A stretch of DNA of 64,000 nucleotides, taken from an uncultured Faecalibaculum sp. (GTDB lineage Bacteria > Bacillota_I > Bacilli_A > Erysipelotrichales > Erysipelotrichaceae). The stretch spans positions 1 to 64,000 of the forward strand of contig NZ_CAJUPA010000004.1 in the NCBI RefSeq assembly GCF_910588395.1, given 5' to 3'. The translations under genes and the position numbers were made by a program. Shown here piece by piece: positions 1 to 7,644 of this stretch. The notes under the pieces were generated by a model. That model was given only the letters and a program-made list of their open reading frames with translations, had not been told where the DNA came from and did no database searches. Positions within the stretch are counted from its first letter, which is position 1. Each line of letters starts with the position of its first letter.

Positions 1-96
1 TTTACCACTGTTTTCATCTATGGCGGGTGGCTGGCTCAGCCATGAAATTTCGTATCCTGGCGCTGCAGCCCGGATGCCGGATTTTCCCGCCACGCA

Positions 97-124
97 GCAA
101 AACCCGGTCTGCCAGAGACCGGGT
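97..124 (-). terminator. Rho-independent terminator of the T7SS operon
   Basis: Read on the minus strand, a 9-bp perfect stem (ACCCGGTCT with AGACCGGGT) is followed by TTTTG. It lies 34 bases beyond the stop codon of the last gene of the minus-strand secretion operon, so it probably ends that transcript. Confidence 0.7.
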
Positions 125-157
125 CGCAAAGACGAAGAAGCGCTGTGAAGTCAGAGT

Positions 158-436
158 TTATTCGTGCAGATTGTCATACTGCTCTTCCAGTACGTGGCGG
201 AAGTTGAATTCTTCCTTCTCCTGGTAGCCGATGCTCCAGAGAAGATCGATGTCTTCATGATTGAAGAGATACAGCCGGTCGCTGCGGATCATCCCCTCCG
301 GCCAGAGAACGCCGGCGTAGTCGTAGAGAAGGTCATCCCCGCCACGCTGAATCCGGCCGACGATCATCAGCCGCTTTGTTCCCTCTTTCATGGTGACCAC
401 GCTGCCAAGAGGCAGCCATTCCGGTGCTTTGCTCAT
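158..436 (-). CDS. DUF4176 family protein, T7SS-associated
   Basis: A 92-residue soluble protein with the DUF4176 pattern: LPLGSVVTMKEGTKRLMIVGR near the N-terminus, then an acidic C-terminal half. DUF4176 genes are commonly found beside LXG and WXG100 genes in Bacillota type VII secretion loci; their exact role is not established. The start ATG has AAAGGA a few bases upstream. It is the last gene of the minus-strand operon, 55 bases after the candidate substrate gene and just before a terminator. The family call rests on sequence resemblance; involvement in secretion is inferred from position. Confidence 0.75.
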   Translation of the reverse strand: MSKAPEWLPLGSVVTMKEGTKRLMIVGRIQRGGDDLLYDYAGVLWPEGMIRSDRLYLFNHEDIDLLWSIGYQEKEEFNFRHVLEEQYDNLHE

Positions 437-491
437 AGAGTCCTTTCTTTTCTGCTGTTCTGCAGTTTCTTCAATGGTTGTGTGTTCCGGC

Positions 492-1298
492 TCAGTAGCT
501 GACTTTCAGTCTGAATCCGGTACCGGCAATGAAGCCCAGCTTGCTGCCAAATTCCCATTCCCGGTTTTTGTGCCGGTAGGACATGGACGCCTCGCAGCTG
601 CCGATGGAACCTTCTCCGGTCAGGGTGATGGTGGCGCCGAACAGCGAGAATGCCAGGGAGCATTCCCCCCGGAAAGCCGCAGCCCCCACCGCCAGGTCCA
701 GGCTCTGCTCCTGCGCGGAGAGCACAGCCTCCGCTTTGGCGTACAGCGCCCCGGCTTCCCCCTTGAGATTCAGTGCCGCCGAAGCGGAACGGCCGGCAAA
801 TACCTTGTAATTGCCCGCGAAGGACGCGGCGCTCAGGGAGGCTTCGGCCTGCAGTTCTGCAGACGGGACCTTCTTTTTCTGTTTGTCCCAGAGCTGAATG
901 GCCGCTTTTCCCGAGGCTTTGAATTTCACCAGATCCACCTGGGTATCCAGCTGGTGATGCTGGCCGGTCTGCAGCCAGTGTCCCTGGGCCACGGCAGTGG
1001 ATACGCTGCCTGTCAGTGTGGTTTTGACCGGTCTCTGTTTGAGCTGCTGTCCCAGGTTCCAGACTTCGCTGTGACTGGTATGCAGTCTGCCCGGTTTCCA
1101 GGGCGAAGAGATCGCGGCAAGTGTCGATTCTGTCCAGTCCGCCCGGGAAGCTGTATCTTCAAACCACAGAGCCAGCCGGTCCAGACTGGCCTGTACTGCC
1201 AGATGTGTATCCAGGGCGGTGTTTCCGCTGAAGGATCCCTGCCGCAGCGCCCGGATCCGGGCAGCGAAGCCTCTCAGGGCATCAGTGTCGGTCCTCAT
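492..1298 (-). CDS. Candidate T7SS substrate, helical head with beta-rich tail
   Basis: 268 residues with no signal peptide or membrane segment. Roughly residues 1-95 look helical and charged. Residues 95-268 are an alternating Ala/Gly/Ser-rich beta-type region (for example AELQAEASLSAASFAG, ending in GSKLGFIAGTGFRLKVSY). Similar alternating tails occur in LXG/WXG-associated polymorphic proteins of Bacillota. It follows two WXG100 genes and a 58-residue helical protein whose last 17 bases overlap its start, an arrangement like that of T7SS substrates with their small partners. No toxin active site is recognisable, so it may be a structural or carrier-type substrate. Secretion is inferred from context. 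Confidence 0.5.
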   Translation of the reverse strand: MRTDTDALRGFAARIRALRQGSFSGNTALDTHLAVQASLDRLALWFEDTASRADWTESTLAAISSPWKPGRLHTSHSEVWNLGQQLKQRPVKTTLTGSVSTAVAQGHWLQTGQHHQLDTQVDLVKFKASGKAAIQLWDKQKKKVPSAELQAEASLSAASFAGNYKVFAGRSASAALNLKGEAGALYAKAEAVLSAQEQSLDLAVGAAAFRGECSLAFSLFGATITLTGEGSIGSCEASMSYRHKNREWEFGSKLGFIAGTGFRLKVSY

Positions 1299-1458
1299 TC
1301 TGTTCCAGTGCCGCCAGGATCACTCTGGCCTGGGACTGCATCAGGGAGATGCGGCTTGCCACCTTCTGCCGCTCCTGTTCGCTGAGTCCTTCGGGAAGCG
1401 TGTTTTTCAGTCCCTGCAGCCGGGAAATCAGATCTGTGTAATAGCTGCGGCTGTTCAT
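1282..1458 (-). CDS. Small helical protein of the T7SS operon (58 aa)
   Basis: A 58-residue ORF starting at the ATG that overlaps the stop of the upstream WXG100-like gene (ATGA overlap) and ending 17 bases inside the next gene. The translation starts MNSRSYYTDLISRLQGLK and is heptad-rich and predicted helical, with no membrane segment. Tight overlap on both sides indicates translational coupling. Its size, helicity and place between a WXG100 protein and a candidate substrate recall the small accessory or targeting proteins of LXG loci. That is inference; no family is recognised. Confidence 0.7.
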   Translation of the reverse strand: MNSRSYYTDLISRLQGLKNTLPEGLSEQERQKVASRISLMQSQARVILAALEQNEDRH

Positions 1459-1739
1459 GCGCTCATGGCTGCAGCCAGCATCTGTTCTGTATCCTGATAG
1501 GAAGCCGCAGTCTGATCAAGATACAAAGTGAAGGCTTCTGCGGTCTGGCAGTAGTTTTCATACAGCGGAATCAGCGTTTCATATTCGCTGACAAATGCCC
1601 GGCTGGCGGGAGAACTCCAGGCAGAATCCATGGACCGGATCCTGGCCGTCACAGCCGAAAACAGAGAACGCATGTCACTGAGCTGGTTTTTCATTGCGGC
1701 AGAGCGGGCTGCCAGTTCCTGACTGGAAATCTGAATCAT
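1455..1739 (-). CDS. WXG100-like secreted protein (WSS variant)
   Basis: 94 residues, the usual WXG100 length. It forms two helices flanking a turn near residues 40-44, with AWSSPASRAF where the family has W-x-G. The third position is Ser rather than Gly, so this is a variant. WXG100 proteins form four-helix dimers and are both substrates and co-factors of type VII secretion. It starts within the stop of the upstream WXG100 gene (ATGA overlap) and its own stop overlaps the next start. It probably pairs with its neighbour as a heterodimer (inference). Confidence 0.75.
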   Translation of the reverse strand: MIQISSQELAARSAAMKNQLSDMRSLFSAVTARIRSMDSAWSSPASRAFVSEYETLIPLYENYCQTAEAFTLYLDQTAASYQDTEQMLAAAMSA

Positions 1740-2029
1740 AAAAGCCTCGCTGCCTGCGCTGCCCGGTCCTGCTGCAGCTGCTGATATGTTCTGGCTGTCT
1801 GTGTGAGCATTTCACCATACTGATTCATGATTTCCGTCAGCCGGATCAGATGCGGCTGCAGGCTTCTGGCCTGAGAGATGAACGTCTGTGCATCTTCTCC
1901 CTGCCAGATATCCGCAGTCTGTTCCATGGTTCCGGTCAGCTGCCGGATGCGGGACTGGCAGTTCTGAGACTGCTGCTGAAGGTTCTGTCCTTCCTGAAGA
2001 ATGTGATCATAATCCGCTTTGATAAGCAT
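1736..2029 (-). CDS. WXG100 family protein
   Basis: 97 residues from the chosen start (MLIKADYDHIL). Canonical DIWQGEDAQTF supplies the W-x-G turn between two helices; the C-terminal helix is Gln-rich. It is likely an EsxA-type secreted partner of the adjacent WSS-variant protein. An upstream ATG at 2056 would add nine residues, but the ribosome binding site AAAGGA lies inside that extension, nine bases before the ATG at 2029, so the shorter form is preferred. It sits directly after the EssC-like and 67-residue genes in the operon. Confidence 0.85.
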   Translation of the reverse strand: MLIKADYDHILQEGQNLQQQSQNCQSRIRQLTGTMEQTADIWQGEDAQTFISQARSLQPHLIRLTEIMNQYGEMLTQTARTYQQLQQDRAAQAARLL

Positions 2030-2052
2030 GTTCCAGTTTCCTTTCTTTTCTT

Positions 2053-2256
2053 TCATTCAATAAGGGCCGCGAGCCTGGCTGCAAAAGGCAGGTTCAGCTC
2101 ACGGACACTGCAGGCCGGATCCAGAATCCGTCTGGTCTCCAGATCCAGCAGCCAGGTGATGCCCATGGCTGACAAGGGCAGTCCGGGACTGATCCAGAGC
2201 TGCAGCTGACTGCCGTCCAGAGCATCTGTCAAAAGGAGCAGCCAGTCATCCTGCAT
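2053..2256 (-). CDS. Hypothetical small T7SS-operon protein (67 aa)
   Basis: A 67-residue, leucine-rich small protein starting MQDDWLLLLTDALDG. It overlaps the end of the EssC-like gene by 11 bases, and its stop lies 23 bases before the WXG100 start. No family is recognised. Its size and position would suit an EsaB/YukD ubiquitin-like component, but the residues do not clearly show that fold, so this remains a guess. Conserved coupling to the ATPase gene supports a role in the secretion machine. Confidence 0.55.
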   Translation of the reverse strand: MQDDWLLLLTDALDGSQLQLWISPGLPLSAMGITWLLDLETRRILDPACSVRELNLPFAARLAALIE

Positions 2257-5200
2257 GGATCAGCGGCTCCAGTCCTGTCATGATTCCCCGGCAGCAAAGC
2301 AGCCAGGTCTCCGGTACAGAGGGAAGTCCCAGTTTCCAGGCCTGGGATTTCCATCCGCCGGTATAGAGAACAGTGCCCGTCTGCTTCTGCAGCTGCGTCG
2401 CACAGGACACAGGCCAGTCCGGGCGCCACTGATGCAGACGCTCCGCCATCTCTTCCGCCTGTTCTCCCAGTATGCACAGCGGACTTCCATCCCAGAACAC
2501 GGGTCTGTTTTCGCTGATGCCGAGAACCGGTGTTTCGAACACAGCCGTCCAGTCCAGGGCCATGGCGAAATCCGGCAGCTGTGCCACGGGCTGCGCAGGC
2601 AGTGCAGTCTGCATCCACAGCGGCTGATTTCCCTCCTGCAGCAGACCGGTCGGAAAGGGACAGTCATGGCGGAATGACCCGAAGGCACAGAGACTGGCAG
2701 CAGATCCGAAGACCAGCGTTGCCCGGGATGCCACGATGGAGGCAGCGGGTTTTGTCTGAATCAGAAACACCCGGATATCCGGCAGCAGCCAGGGACCCGG
2801 ATCCTGGTCCAGAAGCGCCACCGTTCTGATTCCATCCATGTGCAATGCAAACCAGGCACTGCCGGCTGTGGGCAGGATCAGACCCGGATAAATGCCCTGC
2901 AGAGCCTCCAGAACCTGCCGGCTGTGCTCCGGCGCCAGAATACGCGTCAGCGTGCCAGGGAGCGGATCCAGGATCCACAGTCTGGCTTCTTCCGGATTCA
3001 GCACCTGAGCCAGGCCGGGATCCTGAAACGGACCGGGTCGGCCCGGCAGCAGCCTGCTGCAGGGACTGCGTCCGGCTGCTGCCTTTTGAAGTGCCTGTTC
3101 CATCCAGGTCTCTGCCTGGATTTCCCGCAGGATGGTTCCATGGGAATTTCTCAGGCAGCCGCCTGCATGCAGCGGCCGTCTGGCATACAGTGCCTGAAAC
3201 CGGGTCTGTCCGAACCACCCGTCTCCAGCCCCTCTGAGCCTGGCTGCCCGGTCATCCTGAAGCACTTCCTGGCTTTCATACCGGTCCCGGACCCGAAAAC
3301 ACAGGACATACCCGGTATTGGCCAGAATCTGTGCATCCACGATTCCCTGAGGGCGCTGGGTGGACAGAAGCAGACAGATGCCCAGGGACCGTCCCACCCT
3401 GGCCAGCGACTGCAGAAAGGCCAGCCGGGCAGGATACTGTTCCCGGATCTGGGCAAATTCATCTGCGACCACCAGCAGCAGCGGCATGGGTTCGGACTCC
3501 AGCCGGCTCAGAGTGAGAAAATCCGGTGTTTCCAGGGGATGTCTCTCCTGAAAAGCCTGCATCCGTCTCTCCCGGTGTTTCAGCTCTGCTTCCAGCGCCC
3601 TCTGCAGCAGCGCCATTCCCTCTTCATCCAGATCCGTGAGAACACCGGCACAATGGGGCATGGAAGCAAAGGGTGCGGCAAAGGCACCGCCTTTGGAATC
3701 CAGAATCAGAAACTGAAAGTGCTCCGGATCATTCACCAGCATCAGCTGACAGAGCAGTGTGGCCATGGCTTCCGATTTGCCGCTGCCGGTGGTCCCGGCC
3801 ACCAGTCCATGGGGGCCATCCGTCACCAGGTCCAGGGACACGTCATTGCCTGTTTCACTGTGACCGATGAGAACCCGGTACTGTGGCCCCTGTCCGGTTT
3901 GCAGAGTTTTCTGTCTGACAGGGCCTGGCAAAAACGCCAGATGCTGCAGCTTTTCCAGGCTGCAGGGCAGGCCGGGATCATCCTGAATCAATGTGCCATA
4001 CACCTTCAGACCAGGCAGGGCGTGCCGCACCCGCTGCCGGTTGTGCCAGAGATGGGGCCATTCTCCCTCCACAGCCGGATCAGCACCCCATTTCACCTGT
4101 TCCGGGTCCTGGCTCCACACCGTCATGGCAAACAGGGAAGCCCGGTTGCCGGTGACTGTTCCTTCCATGTCCTCAAACCGCAGCCGGCGGACAGGAACCA
4201 GTGCCTCTTTCACCACCATCTGCACCTCCCGGAACAGAGGCTGCTGCCGGTGACGCCAGGAAAACTGCGGTACCTCCAGTGTCAGAAACCCGGAGGTCTC
4301 CTCCCAGCCAGCAGGCACCGGCAGTCCGCTTTGATACAGAACGGGGTCCAGTCTCTGCCACAGAACAGCCAGCTGTTCCTGCTGCTGTTCCATACTGCTG
4401 CGCAGCTGCCGGATCTGATCCCGCAGACCTGTCAGATACTGGCGGTAGGCCTCTTCTTTCCCCCGGATTTCCTTCATGGCCTGCTTCCAGGTGACATGCC
4501 TGGAAATCAGTCCGTAAATCAGGAAACTGGCCGCCATCGCCAGTGACATGATCAGGCTGGTGTTCACTGATTCCGGTGAGCTTCTGCCGGCTGCCTGCAG
4601 AGCCGCAGCGGAGAGGAGGGAGCCAGCACTCATGAGCAGGCTGGAGCCGCAGGAAAGAAACAGGTTCTGACGGACCGGCATCTCCTGCAGAACCCAGGAC
4701 TCCAGAACGAGTTTCTCAGGTTCCGCTTTCTGAAATCCGGCAGGCAGCTGATGCCGGCTGCCGGCGTCAGCGGACTGCGGCTTCCGACAGTCTGCAAGGG
4801 GCGCAGGCGGCGGCCCATGCTGGCGGAAGCCGCAGATGAAGAAGGAGTCCATCCAGAGAAGACTGCAGCCGGCGCACTGTATCCGGTCCAGAGGATTCAG
4901 CTTCTGACGGCCCCGAACCCGGCACCCATTGATGTACGTGCCGTTGGCAGAGCCGAGATCTTCCAGCTCATATCTTTCACCATCCTGTATCAGACGGAAA
5001 TGCCGGGCGGAAAGAGCCGGATCCGGGACATCCAGCAGATCTCTGCCAAAGACCAGATTGTCTCTGGCCACCAGCAGACTCATGGATGCAGCCTCCGGTT
5101 CCTTCCAGGCGCAGAAGACCATGTTTTTCCAGGTGCGGCTCTGTCCCAAAGACATGGTCTGCATTCCCTCCGGCAGCCGGGCCTGAAGCCTGCCTTCCGT

Positions 5201-5257
5201 TTCCGGATACCGCTGGCGGCTCAGATGATCCGGTGTGAAGCAGAGCAGTTCAGCCAT
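2246..5257 (-). CDS. essC: EssC/YukB-like FtsK/SpoIIIE ATPase with N-terminal FHA domain, short form
   Basis: A 1003-residue motor of type VII secretion. An FHA domain lies at about residues 55-130 (FGRD, SARH, GSANGTYING). Two hydrophobic segments follow at about 198-222 and 232-252, then a coiled linker and an FtsK/SpoIIIE ATPase domain with Walker A GTTGSGKS near 487-494 and Walker B LLLVVADEFA near 592. The rest is a weakly conserved second ATPase-like module with no visible Walker A. Staphylococcal EssC and YukB are near 1480 residues with two FHA domains and two or three ATPase modules, so this one is markedly short. Membrane hexamer function and substrate choice through the C-terminus are inferred from the family. 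Confidence 0.88.
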   Translation of the reverse strand: MAELLCFTPDHLSRQRYPETEGRLQARLPEGMQTMSLGQSRTWKNMVFCAWKEPEAASMSLLVARDNLVFGRDLLDVPDPALSARHFRLIQDGERYELEDLGSANGTYINGCRVRGRQKLNPLDRIQCAGCSLLWMDSFFICGFRQHGPPPAPLADCRKPQSADAGSRHQLPAGFQKAEPEKLVLESWVLQEMPVRQNLFLSCGSSLLMSAGSLLSAAALQAAGRSSPESVNTSLIMSLAMAASFLIYGLISRHVTWKQAMKEIRGKEEAYRQYLTGLRDQIRQLRSSMEQQQEQLAVLWQRLDPVLYQSGLPVPAGWEETSGFLTLEVPQFSWRHRQQPLFREVQMVVKEALVPVRRLRFEDMEGTVTGNRASLFAMTVWSQDPEQVKWGADPAVEGEWPHLWHNRQRVRHALPGLKVYGTLIQDDPGLPCSLEKLQHLAFLPGPVRQKTLQTGQGPQYRVLIGHSETGNDVSLDLVTDGPHGLVAGTTGSGKSEAMATLLCQLMLVNDPEHFQFLILDSKGGAFAAPFASMPHCAGVLTDLDEEGMALLQRALEAELKHRERRMQAFQERHPLETPDFLTLSRLESEPMPLLLVVADEFAQIREQYPARLAFLQSLARVGRSLGICLLLSTQRPQGIVDAQILANTGYVLCFRVRDRYESQEVLQDDRAARLRGAGDGWFGQTRFQALYARRPLHAGGCLRNSHGTILREIQAETWMEQALQKAAAGRSPCSRLLPGRPGPFQDPGLAQVLNPEEARLWILDPLPGTLTRILAPEHSRQVLEALQGIYPGLILPTAGSAWFALHMDGIRTVALLDQDPGPWLLPDIRVFLIQTKPAASIVASRATLVFGSAASLCAFGSFRHDCPFPTGLLQEGNQPLWMQTALPAQPVAQLPDFAMALDWTAVFETPVLGISENRPVFWDGSPLCILGEQAEEMAERLHQWRPDWPVSCATQLQKQTGTVLYTGGWKSQAWKLGLPSVPETWLLCCRGIMTGLEPLIHAG

Positions 5258-6677
5258 GACGCCTGCGCCGCAGCCAGATCACCGGTGCCAGCAACGCCGG
5301 CCACAGCGCCAGCCAGCCGCCTGTGTTCCGGCCTGCAATCTGCTGCTCGATCACCTTGCCGGAGGCTGTAAGCGCCCGGACCTGCTGCCCGGCATACGCC
5401 CTGGTGACTTCAATCACGCTGCCTTCCTGCCGCTGCTGCACAGGGACTGTCTGACCGTTCACCTGGGCTGACAGGACTGGCTCCGGTCCAGGGAGAATCA
5501 GCTGCACCCGCTGGCCGTCCTCCACCACTGTGAACCGGGAGGGAACAGCGGGTTGCTGATCCTGCATCACTTTCAGCCCCTCCTGCGGATTCCAGCTGAA
5601 CAGACGGCTGCCCGCCCGGACCTGTACCGGCTCACTGCCGGTTCTGCCTGCTGCGGCTGCCAGCGCTCCTGACAGATCCGCTGCGGGGCCTGCAGTTTCC
5701 GCCATAGTGGGAGACTCTGTCAGGCGGGATGTCTGGAGTGTGCTGGCCGGTTCTGTCTGCCGTTCCTTGTCCAGGATGGAAGCAGCCTCCACAGAAGGAC
5801 CAGCCTGGACCACTGGCTGTTTCACCAGCCCAACAAGCCAGGATCCCGCTTCCGGCGCCAGCAGCAATGTGCCCGTCTGTACCGGAACTGCTTCCGGAAC
5901 AGAGGGTACTGTGATTTCCGGCTGCTGCTGATCGGCATTGACCGGTTCTCCGGAAGGAAACAATGTATCCGGCAGCCGGATGCAGCCTGTAGCAGATCCC
6001 TCCGGTTTCTCCAAAGGCAGTGCAGGCTGTTCTGCATCCGGCGTCACGGGCTTTTCCGGTTCTGCAGCAGGCTGCTTGTCTGGCTCTGTTCCCTCTTCTT
6101 CTCCGGCATTGTCCGGCCCTGCATCCTCCGGTACGTCCACTGTGGAGTCTCCGTTCTCCGGATCTGTCCCGGCATCCTCCACTTCCGGTCCCGCTTCCGG
6201 CTCCTCCCGGTTTTCATCTCCAGCAGATTCCTTATCTGTCTGCCCACCGGCGTCCGAAACCGGGTTGTCCGGCTCCCTGTCTCCTGCAGAATCCGTCATG
6301 AGTTCCTGCTTCTCATCCGGTTCGGCCGGCTCATTTCCGGATGCACCGGTATCCGGGACAGTCTGATTCGCCCCCGGTTCGTCCGGCTCACCCTCTCCGG
6401 CATCTGTGCCTGCCGCATCCTTCGCTGCTGTCTCTTTCTCATCTGACGATCCGATCCGGCTGCCATCATCTCCGCCGGTTTCATGCCTCTCTTCACACAG
6501 ACTGTGATCCCTGTTTTCTTTCCCGTTTTTTCCATTCTCCGGAAGCAAGATTCTGAACCCGCCCTCCGAAGTCTTCACCAGCACCCAGCCAGGACCGTTC
6601 AGAACCGTCTCCTGACCAGCTGCCTGCTCTTCTCTGATTTCAGCGCTCTGTACCGGCTGAATCATGCATTCCTGCAT
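5250..6677 (-). CDS. Acidic, C-terminally membrane-anchored T7SS-operon protein
   Basis: 475 residues. A small N-terminal motif (GPGWVLVKTSEGGFRILLP) is followed by an extremely acidic, Pro/Glu/Asp/Gly-rich disordered region at about residues 45-250. Near 370-450 there is a beta-rich segment, then one membrane helix (WLALWPALLAPVIWL) ending in RRRRHG. There is no signal peptide, so the large part may be cytoplasmic as a tail-anchored protein, or exported by an unusual route. No family is recognised. It lies between the EssB-like and EssC-like genes, overlapping both, where other T7SSb loci place EssA/EsaA. It could be a lineage-specific replacement (inference). AAGGAG precedes the start ATG. 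Confidence 0.6.
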   Translation of the reverse strand: MQECMIQPVQSAEIREEQAAGQETVLNGPGWVLVKTSEGGFRILLPENGKNGKENRDHSLCEERHETGGDDGSRIGSSDEKETAAKDAAGTDAGEGEPDEPGANQTVPDTGASGNEPAEPDEKQELMTDSAGDREPDNPVSDAGGQTDKESAGDENREEPEAGPEVEDAGTDPENGDSTVDVPEDAGPDNAGEEEGTEPDKQPAAEPEKPVTPDAEQPALPLEKPEGSATGCIRLPDTLFPSGEPVNADQQQPEITVPSVPEAVPVQTGTLLLAPEAGSWLVGLVKQPVVQAGPSVEAASILDKERQTEPASTLQTSRLTESPTMAETAGPAADLSGALAAAAGRTGSEPVQVRAGSRLFSWNPQEGLKVMQDQQPAVPSRFTVVEDGQRVQLILPGPEPVLSAQVNGQTVPVQQRQEGSVIEVTRAYAGQQVRALTASGKVIEQQIAGRNTGGWLALWPALLAPVIWLRRRRHG

Positions 6678-7644
6678 CTGTTTTCTCCTTCCATTCCATC
6701 AGCAAAGCCACATCCTCTCCGAACCGCTGTGCCCAGTCCGGCGGGAGCTCCAGATCGATTCCCTGCATCTTCATGCGCAGAGCATAAGCCGCCACCTGCC
6801 GGGCCTCCTGCCCGGTGGTGATCTCTTCACAGAATTCTTCAAATGACTGGTCATCCACCCCCTGATCCAGCTCCTCCAGCAGCCCTGTCCGCTGCGCCAG
6901 CGGCAGAGATTTATCCAGGAGAGCTGCCTGCGCCAGATTTCCCGTTCCCGCCTCCCCCGCTGCCGGCAGACAGAGTCCGGCCGCGAAGACAGACACTGTG
7001 ACAAACCAGAACAGAGGCAGCCAGGAGAATCCCGGAAAATCAGACAGATCTCTGCGCCTGGCAGGATCTTTTCGCAGGCACCCCAGCCGCCGGAGCGGAT
7101 AGAGATGCCAGCGGGCTGCCAGCCTGGCCCAGCACCAGGCGTCTGCTGCCGGTGTCTTTTCTGCATCCGTTGCCAGCTCCGGCGCCATCATCTCCTGCGT
7201 TGCGAAAAAGCACTGACGGCTCCCGGTCTCCAGGATCCCGTCGTAGTCAATCAGCACCAGCCGGTTTCCATCCAGAATCAGATGGTCTTCCTTCAGATCC
7301 AGATACAGATATCCCAGCGAATGGATCCGGCACAGGATCCGCCGCAGTTCGTCCAGTATCTCAATCCGCTGTCTCCTGGAAGCGGCAGCAGCCGGCGCCC
7401 CCTGTATGTATTCCTCCACCAGAATCCGCTCATCCTTCGTCTCCAGACACTCATAGACACACGGGGCATTGCGTCCCTGCAGCTTCAGAAGCAGATCCGC
7501 TTCCCTGGCAAACTGCCGGCACGCCAGCGGATCACTCCGCGAAACCCGGCGGAGAATCACCAGCCGGTCCGTCATCACATCCCTGGCCAGCTGCGTGCAC
7601 GTCAGATTGCAGCCAAGAACCCGGATAACCCGGTAGCGGCTCAT
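6640..7644 (-). CDS. essB: EssB/YukC-like membrane protein with Ser/Thr kinase-like domain
   Basis: 334 residues: a kinase-like cytoplasmic domain (1-200), one membrane helix (about 208-226) and a helical outer domain. Kinase landmarks are visible: alphaC Glu in READLL, LDLKEDH in place of HRDLKxxN (115-121), LIDYDG in place of DFG (132-136) and MAPEL as the APE motif. The ATP-binding Lys of VAIK reads VILRR, the glycine loop is poor, and the Mg-binding Asn is His. This pseudokinase-membrane helix-outer domain order is that of EssB/YukC, a bridge between EssC and the rest of the T7SSb machine. Its stop lies inside the next gene. Confidence 0.72.
   Translation of the reverse strand: MSRYRVIRVLGCNLTCTQLARDVMTDRLVILRRVSRSDPLACRQFAREADLLLKLQGRNAPCVYECLETKDERILVEEYIQGAPAAAASRRQRIEILDELRRILCRIHSLGYLYLDLKEDHLILDGNRLVLIDYDGILETGSRQCFFATQEMMAPELATDAEKTPAADAWCWARLAARWHLYPLRRLGCLRKDPARRRDLSDFPGFSWLPLFWFVTVSVFAAGLCLPAAGEAGTGNLAQAALLDKSLPLAQRTGLLEELDQGVDDQSFEEFCEEITTGQEARQVAAYALRMKMQGIDLELPPDWAQRFGEDVALLMEWKEKTDAGMHDSAGTER

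Noticed and set aside
390..1385. 331-codon plus-strand open frame
   Set aside because: It lies opposite the T7SS substrate genes, has a low-complexity arginine/proline-rich translation with no family pattern, and the minus strand shows coupled genes with ribosome binding sites.
2840..4546. 568-codon plus-strand open frame opposite essC
   Set aside because: The minus-strand frame contains FHA, Walker A and Walker B motifs; the plus-strand product is Gln/Pro-rich noise.
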